A DNA stretch of 61,571 nucleotides from Chitinophagaceae bacterium (GTDB lineage: Bacteria > Bacteroidota > Bacteroidia > Chitinophagales > Chitinophagaceae), in contig CAHJWK010000012.1 in NCBI GenBank assembly GCA_903642275.1, positions 1-61,571 on the forward strand. Direction: 5' to 3'. Numbering within the stretch: the first letter of the stretch is position 1; each line of letters begins with the position of its first letter. Below, piece by piece: positions 33,918 through 43,298 of this stretch. The position numbers and the translations under genes were made by a program. The notes beneath the pieces were generated by a model that made no database searches, was not told the origin of the DNA, and saw only the letters and a program-made list of their open reading frames with translations.

Positions 33918-34976
33918 TTATTTTGAAAATGAAAGTGCAGTAACAGGTAATATAACTTTAGCCTGCACTATGCCGTTGCTTAAATTTTTTATACTGAAAC
34001 TTGCATTGTTACCATACAATAATTTTAACCTGCTTGTAGTGCTGGCGATACCAAAACCATCGGGATTATTTTCATAGTTATAACTGCCTGTATTTTCAAC
34101 TACCAGTTCATGATGGTCATCAGTAAAATCGGAACAAATTTTTACAACGCCGCCATTTAGTTGTTTGCTAATACCATGCTTGATAGCGTTTTCAACCAGC
34201 GTTTGCAACATCATTGGCGGCACTTGCTGGTCTAATGTATCTTCATCAATTACATATTCAACTCTAAGCCTGTCTTCAAAACGTATCTGTTCCAGTTCAA
34301 GATAATCTTTTACAATATTTAATTCTTTTTCAAGTGTTGATGTCTCTGTTTTTTCAGCCTGCATGCTGCTTCTTAAAATATTGCTTAGTTCGGTAATAGC
34401 TGTTCTTGCTCGTTCAGGGTTTTCATCAACCAACGCCCTTATACTATTCAATGCATTAAAAATAAAATGTGGGTTGATGTGTGATTTAATTGTTTTGAGT
34501 TGCAACTCTTTTACAAGGCTTTCCATTTTCACGCTGTCAATTTTTGTGTTACGTGTGTTTTCAAAATAATGCCATATATAATATATAGAAAGCCAAACCA
34601 AAATAATCGGTGAATCGCTGGCAACATTCAAAAAAAATCTTTCCGGAATTGTAGCTTTTATTTTAGGGTCATATAAACGCAGCCATTCTACAATTGTGCT
34701 GCTTATAAAGCTGTATGCAATACAAGTGAAAAGGGCTACTGAAAATAGAAAAATCCATTGCCTGCCGAAAATAGGCGGCAACAGGTTTAGTTTTAAAATG
34801 GCAAGGCGCAAAAGATGTGTAAACAATAAACCTAATGAAACATCAAGCAAAATTCTTAATGCAAACATGGTAGTTAATTGCATGTGAAAAACCCAGGTGA
34901 AAAAAAATAAGGTTAACCCGTAAAAAGTCCATCCACCTATTTGACACCACCAATATGCTATCTGATTTTTATGCAT
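33918..34976 (-). CDS. LytS/YehU-type sensor histidine kinase
   Basis: 352 residues from ATG 34976 (a TTG three codons earlier is possible). Four membrane segments in the first 150 residues carry no recognisable extracellular sensor. The His_kinase domain has the phosphoacceptor in SHINPHFIFNALNSIRAL (near residue 170), and the ATPase domain has MMLQTLVENAIKHGI and DGFGIASTTSRLKLLYG. This is the usual partner of LytTR regulators, with which it forms an operon. The signal it senses is not visible. Confidence 0.93.
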   Translation of the reverse strand: MHKNQIAYWWCQIGGWTFYGLTLFFFTWVFHMQLTTMFALRILLDVSLGLLFTHLLRLAILKLNLLPPIFGRQWIFLFSVALFTCIAYSFISSTIVEWLRLYDPKIKATIPERFFLNVASDSPIILVWLSIYYIWHYFENTRNTKIDSVKMESLVKELQLKTIKSHINPHFIFNALNSIRALVDENPERARTAITELSNILRSSMQAEKTETSTLEKELNIVKDYLELEQIRFEDRLRVEYVIDEDTLDQQVPPMMLQTLVENAIKHGISKQLNGGVVKICSDFTDDHHELVVENTGSYNYENNPDGFGIASTTSRLKLLYGNNASFSIKNLSNGIVQAKVILPVTALSFSK

Positions 34977-35141
34977 GTTATACAAATTAAATATACAAAC
35001 TCTGGCACATCAGTTCAAATTTGATTAAAGGCAAATTAGCAATCTGGCTGGCTTAAAAAATTCGCAGTTACCAAAAGCATTGAACATCCGTATATAATTA
35101 CATAATCTATAAACGTTACTTTTACATTTCAATATCTTTAA

Positions 35142-37070
35142 ATGGAGATTAAACCAGGCGTTCTGCTTAGTAATATAAATTCACCTGACGATTTAAAAAA
35201 ACTTTCTGCTGACCAGCTTTTTCAGGTATGTGATGAATTACGGCAATATATTATTGATGTAGTAAGCGTGTATGGCGGCCATTTTGGTGCAAGCCTTGGT
35301 GTGGTTGAACTTACAACAGCATTGCATTATGTTTATAATACACCGTACGACCAGTTGGTTTGGGATGTTGGGCACCAGGCTTATGGACATAAAATTTTAA
35401 CCGGGAGAAGAGATAATTTTATTACGAACAGAAAATATAACGGCCTTAGCGGCTTTCCTAAACGAAGCGAAAGCGAGTATGATACGTTTGGTGTCGGGCA
35501 TTCATCCACCTCTGTTTCAGCAGCGCTTGGTATGGCAATGGCTGCAAAATATAAAGGTGAAAAAAACAGGAAAACAGTTGCCGTTATTGGTGATGGTGCA
35601 ATGACTGCAGGTATGGCTTTCGAAGGCTTGAATCATGCAGGTGTAGCGGATGCTGATCTGTTGGTTGTGTTGAATGATAACTGCATGAGCATTGACCCAA
35701 ATGTTGGTGCTTTAAAAGAATATTTGACTGATATAACAACATCACCAAAATATAATAAGATAAGAGATGACATCTGGAACATGCTTGGAAAATTGCCGGT
35801 TGGAAAAAGATTTACCCGCGACATGGCGGCAAAGCTTGAAGCCAGTATTAAAGGCATGGTAAGTAAAAGCAGTAACCTGTTTGAGTCTTTTAATTTCAGG
35901 TATTTTGGACCGATTGATGGGCACAACATCACCAAGCTGGTTGATACTTTAACTGACCTTCGTAACATTCCCGGACCTAAAATTTTACACATTATTACGG
36001 TAAAAGGCAAGGGTTATTCATTGGCAGAACAGGATCAAACAAAGTGGCATGCACCAGGTTTGTTCGATAAAGTAACCGGTGAAATTTATAAGAAGAAATT
36101 TGATCTGCCGCAACCTCCAAAATACCAGGATGTATTTGGTCATACAATAATAGAGCTGGCTAAACAGAACGAAAAAATTTTAGGTGTAACACCGGCAATG
36201 CCAAGCGGTTCATCATTAAAATTTATGATGGAAGTAATGCCGCAACGTGCCTTCGACGTTGGCATTTGCGAACAACATGCTGTTACATTAAGTGCGGGGC
36301 TTGCAACTCAGGGTATGCGAATATTTTGCAACATTTATTCATCATTTATGCAACGCGCTTATGACCAGGTTATACATGATGTTGCTATTCAAAAGCTGCC
36401 GGTAATATTTTGTTTAGACAGGGCTGGTTTGGTTGGTGAAGACGGGCCAACGCATCATGGTGCGTATGATATTCCTTACATGCGTTGTATACCAAATATG
36501 ATTGTTAGCTCACCTATGAATGAAAGTGAATTGCGCAATCTTATGTACACTGCGCAACTTGAAAAAAACAAATATCCTTTTGTAATACGCTACCCACGCG
36601 GTGAAGGTGTACTGTCTGAGTGGAAAACACCATTTAAAGAAATTGAAATTGGCAAAGGCAGGAAAATTAAAGATGGAACAGATATTGCAGTTCTAAGCCT
36701 CGGCCATACAGGAAATTTTGCCGCAGCGGCTATTCGTGAATTAAAAACAGGTGGTATTGATATCGCTCATTATGATATGCGTTTTGTAAAACCAATTGAT
36801 AAAGATTTATTACATGAAGTGTTTAACAAATTTGATAAAATAATTACGGTTGAAGATGGAACAATTGTCGGCGGTTTCGGAAGCGCAGTTTTAGAGTTTA
36901 TGAATGAGCATAACTACAAAGCTGAAATAAAAATATTAGGCATTCCTGATAAAATTGTTGAACATGGAACGCTTAAAGAATTGCATCATGAATGCAATTA
37001 TGATGCTGCTGCCATTGCTGATACTGTACGTTTGATAATTAAAAAATCTGAAGTAAACGTAATAGCTTAA
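35142..37070 (+). CDS. dxs: 1-deoxy-D-xylulose-5-phosphate synthase
   Basis: First enzyme of the non-mevalonate isoprenoid route, condensing pyruvate and glyceraldehyde-3-phosphate. 642 residues. Thiamine diphosphate site: DVGHQAYGHKILTGR, GDGAMTAGMAFEGLNHAG and DNCMSIDPNVGAL. Pyrimidine domain: DVGICEQHAVTLSAGLA, DRAGLVGEDGPTHHGAYDIPYMR. C-terminal transketolase domain: TVEDGTIVGGFGSAVLEF. It would supply the prenyl chains needed by the nearby GGGP synthase. A near -7 box (TACTTTTA, 35117-35124) lies 18 bp before the ATG. Confidence 0.98.
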   Translation: MEIKPGVLLSNINSPDDLKKLSADQLFQVCDELRQYIIDVVSVYGGHFGASLGVVELTTALHYVYNTPYDQLVWDVGHQAYGHKILTGRRDNFITNRKYNGLSGFPKRSESEYDTFGVGHSSTSVSAALGMAMAAKYKGEKNRKTVAVIGDGAMTAGMAFEGLNHAGVADADLLVVLNDNCMSIDPNVGALKEYLTDITTSPKYNKIRDDIWNMLGKLPVGKRFTRDMAAKLEASIKGMVSKSSNLFESFNFRYFGPIDGHNITKLVDTLTDLRNIPGPKILHIITVKGKGYSLAEQDQTKWHAPGLFDKVTGEIYKKKFDLPQPPKYQDVFGHTIIELAKQNEKILGVTPAMPSGSSLKFMMEVMPQRAFDVGICEQHAVTLSAGLATQGMRIFCNIYSSFMQRAYDQVIHDVAIQKLPVIFCLDRAGLVGEDGPTHHGAYDIPYMRCIPNMIVSSPMNESELRNLMYTAQLEKNKYPFVIRYPRGEGVLSEWKTPFKEIEIGKGRKIKDGTDIAVLSLGHTGNFAAAAIRELKTGGIDIAHYDMRFVKPIDKDLLHEVFNKFDKIITVEDGTIVGGFGSAVLEFMNEHNYKAEIKILGIPDKIVEHGTLKELHHECNYDAAAIADTVRLIIKKSEVNVIA

Positions 37071-37388
37071 CAACAGCTCAATATAATTTTTTTATAATCA
37101 TATAGCTGTTATTAGAAGAGATTTCCTACTAATATTTTACTTGATTAAACAAGGCTTTGAAGATGGTAAAGCCTTATAAATTGTGCAATGCAACTGAGCG
37201 CATCACTATAAATACGTTGTAAAGATCAGAACTATAACCTAAAAAGGCATTCATACAATTGTTACAATTCAACAGCGTTAAAATGCTAATCTCATAAATT
37301 TTAGATTTTTAAGTGAAAAAACCGCTCCTTTCCAGGAGGGGTTTTTTATTTTTATGCGCTTATCTTTAAAACAAGTTAACGCATACCT
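37071..37388 (+). other. 318-bp intergenic region with stem-loops upstream of the YitT-family gene
   Basis: Holds a perfect 8-bp stem-loop at 37151-37175 (AAGGCTTT/AAAGCCTT, 9-nt loop, no U tract) and, 140 bp further, a terminator-type hairpin at 37316-37347 that is only 41 bp before the next start codon. Either dxs has a long 3' UTR, or a short RNA is transcribed here, or the hairpin attenuates the downstream gene. No tRNA or known riboswitch is seen. Confidence 0.5.
37316..37347 (+). terminator. Rho-independent terminator-like hairpin
   Basis: Arms 37316-37329 and 37334-37347 pair over 14 positions with one mismatch (A6-CCGCTCCT against AGGAGGGG-T6) around a 4-nt loop, followed by a T-rich tail. 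It lies 245 bp after dxs and 41 bp before the YitT-family gene. Confidence 0.8.
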
Positions 37389-38285
37389 ATGAGGAGAAAA
37401 TACAAACACGATAAACTTGAATGGAACAAAGTGCTGGACATAAAAAGCTTTTTGCATATTCTGGTAGGTATAAGCCTGGCTACATTTGCTATGAAAGGCT
37501 TTATGATTCCTAACCGGTTTCTGGACGGTGGTGTTACCGGTATATCAATATTGCTGCATGAAATATTTCATATCAATATAAGCATACTGGTTGTTTTGCT
37601 TAACTCAATATTTATTTATCTTGGCTACAAAAAAATAAGTAAAACATTTGCCGTTCAAACAACTATTGCTGTTATACTACTTTCACTGGCTTTGTTATTC
37701 ATCAATATTAAACCCGTTACAAACGACAGGTTACTCATCGCCATTTTTGGAGGATTACTTATCGGTACAGGCATTGGCCTTGTAATAAGAGGTGGTGGTG
37801 TGATTGATGGTTCAGAGGTTATAGCTGTGTTCACGCAACGAAGAACCGGTTTATCAAATACTGAAGTAGTACTAATTCTTAACAGTATTATTATGCTTAT
37901 TGCTGCATTTCAATTTGGTATTGAAACGGCTTTATATTCCATCATTACTTATTTTACTGCAACAAGAGCTACTAATTATGTGGTTGATGGCATTGAAGAA
38001 TTCACTGCTATACATATTATTTCCGCTTCGTATGATGAAATAAAAAGCTATCTTGTAAATGAGTTAGGCAAGGGCATTACTGTATATAAAGGTGAAAGAG
38101 GCTATTTGCCCGGCAGCTTTGATATTAGAACCGATTGTGAAATAATAGTAACAATTGTAACCCGCCTTGAAATAAAACAGATACAGGATACGCTTGAAGA
38201 AATTGATCCCAAAGTATTTATCTACATACAAAGCGTTAAAGAAGCAATGGGCGGTATTTTAAAAGTAAAAGCGCATGTAAAATAG
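37389..38285 (+). CDS. YitT/DUF161-DUF2179 family membrane protein
   Basis: 298 residues: five or six membrane helices from about 22 to 195, with family motifs NRFLDGGVTGISILLHEIF and GGGVIDGSEVIAVFTQRRTG, then a soluble DUF2179 ACT-like domain (about 215-290) including GITVYKGERGYLPG. YitT-family proteins are widespread and their transport function is unproven; the family is often listed as putative membrane transporter. It starts 41 bp after a terminator hairpin, so it has its own promoter or is controlled by read-through. Confidence 0.9.
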   Translation: MRRKYKHDKLEWNKVLDIKSFLHILVGISLATFAMKGFMIPNRFLDGGVTGISILLHEIFHINISILVVLLNSIFIYLGYKKISKTFAVQTTIAVILLSLALLFINIKPVTNDRLLIAIFGGLLIGTGIGLVIRGGGVIDGSEVIAVFTQRRTGLSNTEVVLILNSIIMLIAAFQFGIETALYSIITYFTATRATNYVVDGIEEFTAIHIISASYDEIKSYLVNELGKGITVYKGERGYLPGSFDIRTDCEIIVTIVTRLEIKQIQDTLEEIDPKVFIYIQSVKEAMGGILKVKAHVK

Positions 38286-38309
38286 CAGTGTTTATTTAAA
38301 CGAATTATT

Positions 38310-39659
38310 ATGTCATTTGAGTTTATTATAGTTATTCTAATTGTTTTTTATTTACGCAGATCGCTTAAAACGGCACTTACAATGCCGCAATGGAACAAGC
38401 AATTATTGTGGCTGATGTATGCTTCTTTTGCCTTTGGAATTGCGCAATTTTCTGTTTCTTCATTTTATACCATCGGACAATGGCTTTCTATAATTATGCT
38501 TGCAGGTTTATTGTATGTTATTTATACAAATGAAGCTTTTAAAACAGCCAGATTTTTAATTACCGCTATTGTACCTTACCTCGTTGTATCATTTGTTGAA
38601 GAAGCTGTTAAACTGGTAAGCAAAAGTTTTTACAATAAATGGAGCGACTGGGGAGATATTGCAGAAACATTTGCTGTTATATGGGGAATAGGCACATGGA
38701 TAGTAACACGCAAACAACAAAAAGAACTTACAAAAGCTCGTGAAAAAGCTTATAAAGAAGAGCAAAACAACATAATAATAACTGCCATGAAGGCCGATCT
38801 TGAAGTACAGGTGGCTGAACGTACTGCAGAACTTACTCAACAAAAGGAAGAACTCGAAAATACATTGAATGAATTAAAATCAACACAAGCGCAACTTATA
38901 CAAAGTGAAAAAATGGCAAGCCTTGGTGAGCTAACTGCAGGCATAGCACATGAAATTCAAAATCCGTTAAACTTCGTGAATAATTTTTCTGAGGTGAATA
39001 ATGAATTAATCGAAGAGTTAAAAGGTCAGAAAGTTAATAGCCAAAGCAACAGAGAAGCATATGAATTGTTGAATGACATTTTTCAGAACAATGAAAAAAT
39101 TGCTTTTCATGGCAAGCGTGCAGATGCCATTGTAAAAGGCATGTTGCAGCATTCAAGAAAAAATACGGGGATAAAAGAAGCGACAGATATAAATGCTTTA
39201 TGTGATGAATACCTGCGTTTAAGTTATCATGGTTTACGGGCAAAAGACAAATCATTTAATGCAGATTTTAAAACAGATTTTGATAGCTCAATCAGCAAAA
39301 TAAATATTGTTTCGCAAGACGTGGGCAGAGTAATATTGAATCTTGTTAATAATGCATTTTACGCAGTAAATGAGAAAAAGAAAATGGCTGATGAAAGCTT
39401 TAAACCAGCCGTTATAATTCAAACAAAAAAAACCGGTGATGATGTTGAAATTATTGTAAAAGATAATGGCAGTGGTATGCCGCAACAGGTTCTTGATAAA
39501 ATTTTTCAGCCTTTTTTTACCACAAAACCAACAGGACAAGGTACGGGATTAGGTTTATCACTTGCTTATGATATAATCACGAAAGAACATAATGGTACGA
39601 TAAAAGCTGAAAGTAAAGAAGGCGAAGGAACTATGTTTATAATTTGTTTGCCTCTATAA
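38310..39659 (+). CDS. Membrane sensor histidine kinase without adjacent regulator
   Basis: 449 residues. About four membrane segments (1-20, 33-50, 58-75, 85-105), then a coiled coil (about 140-200), and a kinase core. The H-box GIAHEIQNPLNFVNNFSEV is near 215, N-box LVNNAFYAVNE, G1 DNGSGMP, F-box FQPFFTTKPTGQGTGLGLS. This is the HisKA type usually found in Bacteroidota with ligand-binding N-terminal regions. It lies 24 bp after the YitT-family gene and 34 bp before the GntP permease gene on the same strand, so it may sense the permease substrate (inference). Confidence 0.9.
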   Translation: MSFEFIIVILIVFYLRRSLKTALTMPQWNKQLLWLMYASFAFGIAQFSVSSFYTIGQWLSIIMLAGLLYVIYTNEAFKTARFLITAIVPYLVVSFVEEAVKLVSKSFYNKWSDWGDIAETFAVIWGIGTWIVTRKQQKELTKAREKAYKEEQNNIIITAMKADLEVQVAERTAELTQQKEELENTLNELKSTQAQLIQSEKMASLGELTAGIAHEIQNPLNFVNNFSEVNNELIEELKGQKVNSQSNREAYELLNDIFQNNEKIAFHGKRADAIVKGMLQHSRKNTGIKEATDINALCDEYLRLSYHGLRAKDKSFNADFKTDFDSSISKINIVSQDVGRVILNLVNNAFYAVNEKKKMADESFKPAVIIQTKKTGDDVEIIVKDNGSGMPQQVLDKIFQPFFTTKPTGQGTGLGLSLAYDIITKEHNGTIKAESKEGEGTMFIICLPL

Positions 39660-39693
39660 TATAGATAGTGCAGAAGTTAGTATTTGTTTATCT

Positions 39694-41043
39694 ATGTCAG
39701 TTATCTTAGTTGCTCATATTTTTATCATGTCTTTTATCATCCTCATTGCAGGTATTATTTTTTTAATCATTCTTATTGCCTGGATAAAGCTTAATGCATT
39801 CCTGTCATTTCTTATCACTTCCATATTAATTGGCTTATGCAATCAAATGCCGGTAAACACTATAGTTAATGCAACAGAAAAAGGCATCGGTGATATTCTT
39901 GGTTCATTAAGCATTATTTTATGTATGGGTGCTATGCTTGGCAAACTGATTGCAGAAAGCGGTGCGGCGCAAAAGATAACCACAAGTTTGGTTGATGCCT
40001 TTGGTAAACGTTACATTATGTGGGCAATGGTTTTAACAGCTTTTATTGTGGGCATTCCTTTGTTCTTTGATGTAAGTTTTGTCTTGATGGTTCCGCTGAT
40101 AATTGCTGTTTCAAGAAGATATAATATTCCTGTTGTGTACATTGGTCTGCCTGTTGTTGCTGCTGTATCTGTAACGCATGGATATTTGCCGCCGCATCCT
40201 GCACCAACAGCATTAGTAGCGCAATACCATGCGGATTTAGGTTTGACTTTATTGTATGGATTATGCATTGCTATTCCTGCTGTAATTATTGCCGGGCCAA
40301 TGTTTGCAAAACGCTTAAAAAAATATAACAACAAGCCACCTGATACGTTTGCAGCAAAAGAATTATTGGATGATGAATTACCGTCATTCTTCAATAGTTT
40401 ATTTACAACATTTTTACCTGTTTTGTTAATTGCTGTGGCAACATTTTGCAAACAATTCATCGCACAACAAAATATTGTTACAAATTTTTTTATCGGGTTA
40501 GGTAATCCGCCTATTGCAATGATAGTTGCCGTTTTTTTTGCGCTTTATAGTTTGGGTTTAAAACAAAAAAAATCAATGCCTGTTTTGATGAATCATTTGT
40601 TAGATGCGATAAAAGATATTTCGCCCATCTTACTAATTCTTGCAGGCGCTGGCGCCATGAAAGAGATTCTTACCGAAACAGGTGTGAATACCCAAATAGC
40701 AAAAGCGCTTGATAACTTTCATGTGCATCCGTTATTTGCCGCATGGATAATAAGTGCAGTAATACGCATTGCGCTTGGCTCTGCAACTATCGCAGGTTTA
40801 ACAACAGCTGGCATTATTGCGCCAATGATTGCAACAAGTGGTGTTAACCCTTGTTTAATGGTACTTGCAACCGGCGCAGGCAGTTTGATTTTTGGCCATG
40901 TGAATGATGGCGGTTTCTGGCTGTTTAAAGAATATTTTAATTTAAGTTTAAAAGATACTTTTAAAACATGGAGCGTAATGGAAACAATGGTTTCTATTAT
41001 TGGATTGATTGGTGTTTTTGTGCTGAATTATATTATTCATTAA
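39694..41043 (+). CDS. GntP/DsdX family permease
   Basis: 449 residues, about twelve hydrophobic segments. GntP family marks: GIGDILGSLSIILCMGAMLGKLIAESG, GIPLFFDVSFVLMVPL and the THGYLPPHPAPTALVAQY loop, plus FGHVNDGGFWLFKEYFNLSLKDTFKTWSVMET near the C-terminus. The family includes gluconate symporters and the D-serine transporter DsdX. The adjacent RidA and D-serine dehydratase/D-threonine aldolase-type genes favour a D-hydroxyamino acid substrate here, but sequence alone does not settle it. It is 37 bp upstream of ridA. Confidence 0.88.
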   Translation: MSVILVAHIFIMSFIILIAGIIFLIILIAWIKLNAFLSFLITSILIGLCNQMPVNTIVNATEKGIGDILGSLSIILCMGAMLGKLIAESGAAQKITTSLVDAFGKRYIMWAMVLTAFIVGIPLFFDVSFVLMVPLIIAVSRRYNIPVVYIGLPVVAAVSVTHGYLPPHPAPTALVAQYHADLGLTLLYGLCIAIPAVIIAGPMFAKRLKKYNNKPPDTFAAKELLDDELPSFFNSLFTTFLPVLLIAVATFCKQFIAQQNIVTNFFIGLGNPPIAMIVAVFFALYSLGLKQKKSMPVLMNHLLDAIKDISPILLILAGAGAMKEILTETGVNTQIAKALDNFHVHPLFAAWIISAVIRIALGSATIAGLTTAGIIAPMIATSGVNPCLMVLATGAGSLIFGHVNDGGFWLFKEYFNLSLKDTFKTWSVMETMVSIIGLIGVFVLNYIIH

Positions 41044-41045
41044 CC

Positions 41046-41080
41046 TTATAACTTTTTTACTTACGATTATAACTTATAAT
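41046..41080 (+). repeat. Five-unit heptanucleotide array abutting the ridA start codon
   Basis: TTATAAC, TTTTTTA, CTTACGA, TTATAAC and TTATAAT follow one another in 7-bp phase, and the last unit ends directly at the ATG of the RidA gene. It fills nearly the whole gntP-ridA gap. A related stretch with TTATAAC lies upstream of the metalloprotease gene near 44768-44785. Confidence 0.55.
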
Positions 41081-41542
41081 ATGAATGCTAATAAAAACTT
41101 TGAACAACTAAACTTACAACTGCCACCTGCACCAGCACCACTCGGTGTTTACAAACCTTTCCTGATTGTTGGTAGTTTTGTTTATGTTTCAGGACATGGA
41201 CCATTAAAAGCTGATAAAACGTTAATCATTGGTCGTGTGAATGATACAATAAATATGTATGAAGGTAAGCTTGCGGCACAGCAGGTTGGGCTTGCTATTC
41301 TTGCCACATTAAAACTAAATCTTGGTTCGTTAAATAAAATTAAACGTGTAATAAAAGTGTTGGGCATGGTTGCCTGCACGGCTGATTTTGAAAAGCATCC
41401 TTATGTTATAAATGGCTGCAGTGAATTGTTTGCAAAAGTTTGGGGTGATGATAATGGTGTTGGTGTGCGCAGTGCTGTTGGTATGGGTTCTTTGCCTGGT
41501 AATATTCCGGTTGAAATTGAAGCAGTGTTTGAGCTGGCTTAG
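41081..41542 (+). CDS. RidA/YjgF family protein
   Basis: 153 residues of the YjgF/UK114 fold, slightly longer than RidA itself (about 128). Motifs: [16 protein letters not shown], a central helix with [39 protein letters not shown], and the C-terminal [21 protein letters not shown]. Classical RidA hydrolyses reactive enamines (2-aminoacrylate, 2-aminocrotonate) released by PLP dehydratases. The Arg that binds the carboxylate in RidA appears here as [13 protein letters not shown] enzyme of the D-serine dehydratase/D-threonine aldolase family follows, which fits that detoxifying role. Confidence 0.88.
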   Translation: MNANKNFEQLNLQLPPAPAPLGVYKPFLIVGSFVYVSGHGPLKADKTLIIGRVNDTINMYEGKLAAQQVGLAILATLKLNLGSLNKIKRVIKVLGMVACTADFEKHPYVINGCSELFAKVWGDDNGVGVRSAVGMGSLPGNIPVEIEAVFELA

Positions 41543-42130
41543 GTATTGATTTTTACACCTTCATAAGTATCTTCAATTAATATGCTTTCGTTTATTGCTT
41601 TAATTTGAAGTTGTTCGTTCAAATTATTGTATTCTTCAAGCTCCCAATGATTGGTTTCATTCAGCCTGAAAATTTCTATATAAATATTCTCTGAATCAAC
41701 CAATAAATATTCTTTCAAAGTTGCAATATCACGGTATAATTTAAATTTTTCACCGCGGTCATAATTCCTTGTTGACTTTGAAAGCACTTCAATAATTATG
41801 GTTGGGTTTAAAACATTGAATCATCATTATTCAATGTTATTACTTTACCACAAACAATTGAAATATCAGGATAAGTAAATAATACATTTGATGGAATATG
41901 TACACGTGTATCGCTGCCATAAGGTTTACACTTTTTTCCTTTTAACTTTTGTCCAAAAGCAATGAATAAATTACTTGTAATTGTATCATGCGGCATCTTG
42001 GTACCTGACATGGCAAACACTTCACCTTTATAATATTCATGTTTTCAATCGCTGCATTTTCCATTTCAAGATATGCTTCAATAGAAACTTTTTGTTTGCC
42101 ATAAGCAACCGTAGGTTCATTAACTTCCAT
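41539..42130 (-). pseudogene. Uma2/DUF820 family protein broken by two frameshifts
   Basis: Three minus-strand frames join into one Uma2-type protein (restriction-endonuclease-like fold of unknown function). Frame one gives MEVNEPTVAYGKQKVSIEAYLEMENAAIE. The second continues EYYKGEVFAMSGTKMPHDTITSNL to [11 protein letters not shown]. The third gives [28 protein letters not shown] to the end. Adding one base at each of two four-base homopolymers (T run 42042-42045, A run 41810-41813 on the plus strand) restores one frame of about 197 codons. The family motifs FAMSG, PSD-like GSDTRVHIP, YPDISIVCG and IIIEVLS are intact. It sits antisense inside an otherwise rightward operon and overlaps the end of ridA by 4 bp. 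Confidence 0.85.
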
Positions 42131-42173
42131 GCTTAAAAATACAAAATTTGTTTTTATAATTTATTATTGATGT

Positions 42174-43274
42174 ATGAACTGGTACGAAATAAATAATATC
42201 AACAGTATTGATTCGCCTGCCTTAATAATTTATAAAGAACGTGCGCAGCAGAACATTAACGAAGTAATAAAAATGAAAGATGTTGCGCATTTGCGGCCGC
42301 ATGTAAAAACTAACAAGATGGCTGAAGTATGCACAATGATGCTTGATGCAGGTATAACAAAATTTAAATGTGTAACCATTGCTGAAGCGGAAATGCTGGG
42401 AATGATTAAAGCAAGTGATGTATTATTAGCGTATCAGCCAACAACAACAAAAGCAAAACGTTTGCTTCAACTTATAAAACAATTTCCTTCAATGCATTTT
42501 GCATGTTTAATTGATGATGTAATTAATGCAGAAAATATCTCTTCCATTTTTGCTGAGAATAATTTGTTACTTGACGTTTATATTGATATGAATGTAGGTC
42601 AAAATAGAACAGGCATTAAACCTGAAAATACTTTAGACCTTTTTAATGAATGCGAAAATTTTAAAGGCATAAATGTTATTGGTCTTCATGCGTATGACGG
42701 ACACATCCGTGATACAAATGTCGAACAACGTAAACTAAATACAAATAAGGCTTTTGATAAAGTGATGCAATTTGCGGATGCAATTGAATCATCATCACAT
42801 AAAAAACTTAACATTGTTGCAGGCGGCTCTCCTACTTTCCCTATTCATGCACAAAGGCAAAATGTTGAATGCAGCCCGGGCACTTTTGTGTTCTGGGATT
42901 ATAGCTATAAAACCCAATTTCGTGATGAACCTTTTGAATACGCTGCACTTATCATTACAAGAATTATTTCTATTGTTGATGAGTATACTATATGCACAGA
43001 CCTTGGCCATAAATCTGTAGCATCAGAAAATACAATTGATAAACGTGTGCATTTTTTAAATGCTGAAAACGCTCAGCCTATCAGTCAAAGCGAAGAACAT
43101 TTAGTATTAAAAGTTGCTGATGCAAGCCGTTATAAAATTGGTGACGTTTTATATGGTATTCCCTATCATATTTGCCCGACCGTTGCTTTATATGAGCGTG
43201 CTGTTGTTATTGAAAATAATCACATAATTGATGAATGGAAAGTAATTGCAAGAGATAGAAAAATTTCGGTTTAA
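42174..43274 (+). CDS. Fold-type III PLP enzyme of the D-serine dehydratase/D-threonine aldolase family
   Basis: 366 residues. Alanine-racemase-like N-terminal barrel with PLP Lys in LRPHVKTNKMAEV (near 46), YIDMNVGQNRTGI, IGLHAYDGH and VAGGSPTF for cofactor phosphate. The C-terminal domain carries the metal pair in PYHICPTVALYE (near 335). That is His-x-Cys, as in zinc-dependent eukaryotic D-serine dehydratase; the characterised Alcaligenes D-threonine aldolase has His-x-Asp. This points to dehydration of D-serine or D-threonine rather than aldol cleavage, in keeping with the RidA gene upstream. Automatic annotation would probably say D-TA family. The APC permease gene follows after 24 bp. 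Confidence 0.87.
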   Translation: MNWYEINNINSIDSPALIIYKERAQQNINEVIKMKDVAHLRPHVKTNKMAEVCTMMLDAGITKFKCVTIAEAEMLGMIKASDVLLAYQPTTTKAKRLLQLIKQFPSMHFACLIDDVINAENISSIFAENNLLLDVYIDMNVGQNRTGIKPENTLDLFNECENFKGINVIGLHAYDGHIRDTNVEQRKLNTNKAFDKVMQFADAIESSSHKKLNIVAGGSPTFPIHAQRQNVECSPGTFVFWDYSYKTQFRDEPFEYAALIITRIISIVDEYTICTDLGHKSVASENTIDKRVHFLNAENAQPISQSEEHLVLKVADASRYKIGDVLYGIPYHICPTVALYERAVVIENNHIIDEWKVIARDRKISV

Positions 43275-43298
43275 GAAAGATTCTTAAACAAACTTATT

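Noticed and set aside
35633-36010. 125-codon minus-strand frame opposite dxs
   Set aside because: Lies completely inside conserved Dxs coding sequence and shows no family features.
40011-40460. 149-codon minus-strand frame opposite the GntP permease
   Set aside because: Mirror of a strongly conserved membrane protein; composition is that of an antisense shadow.
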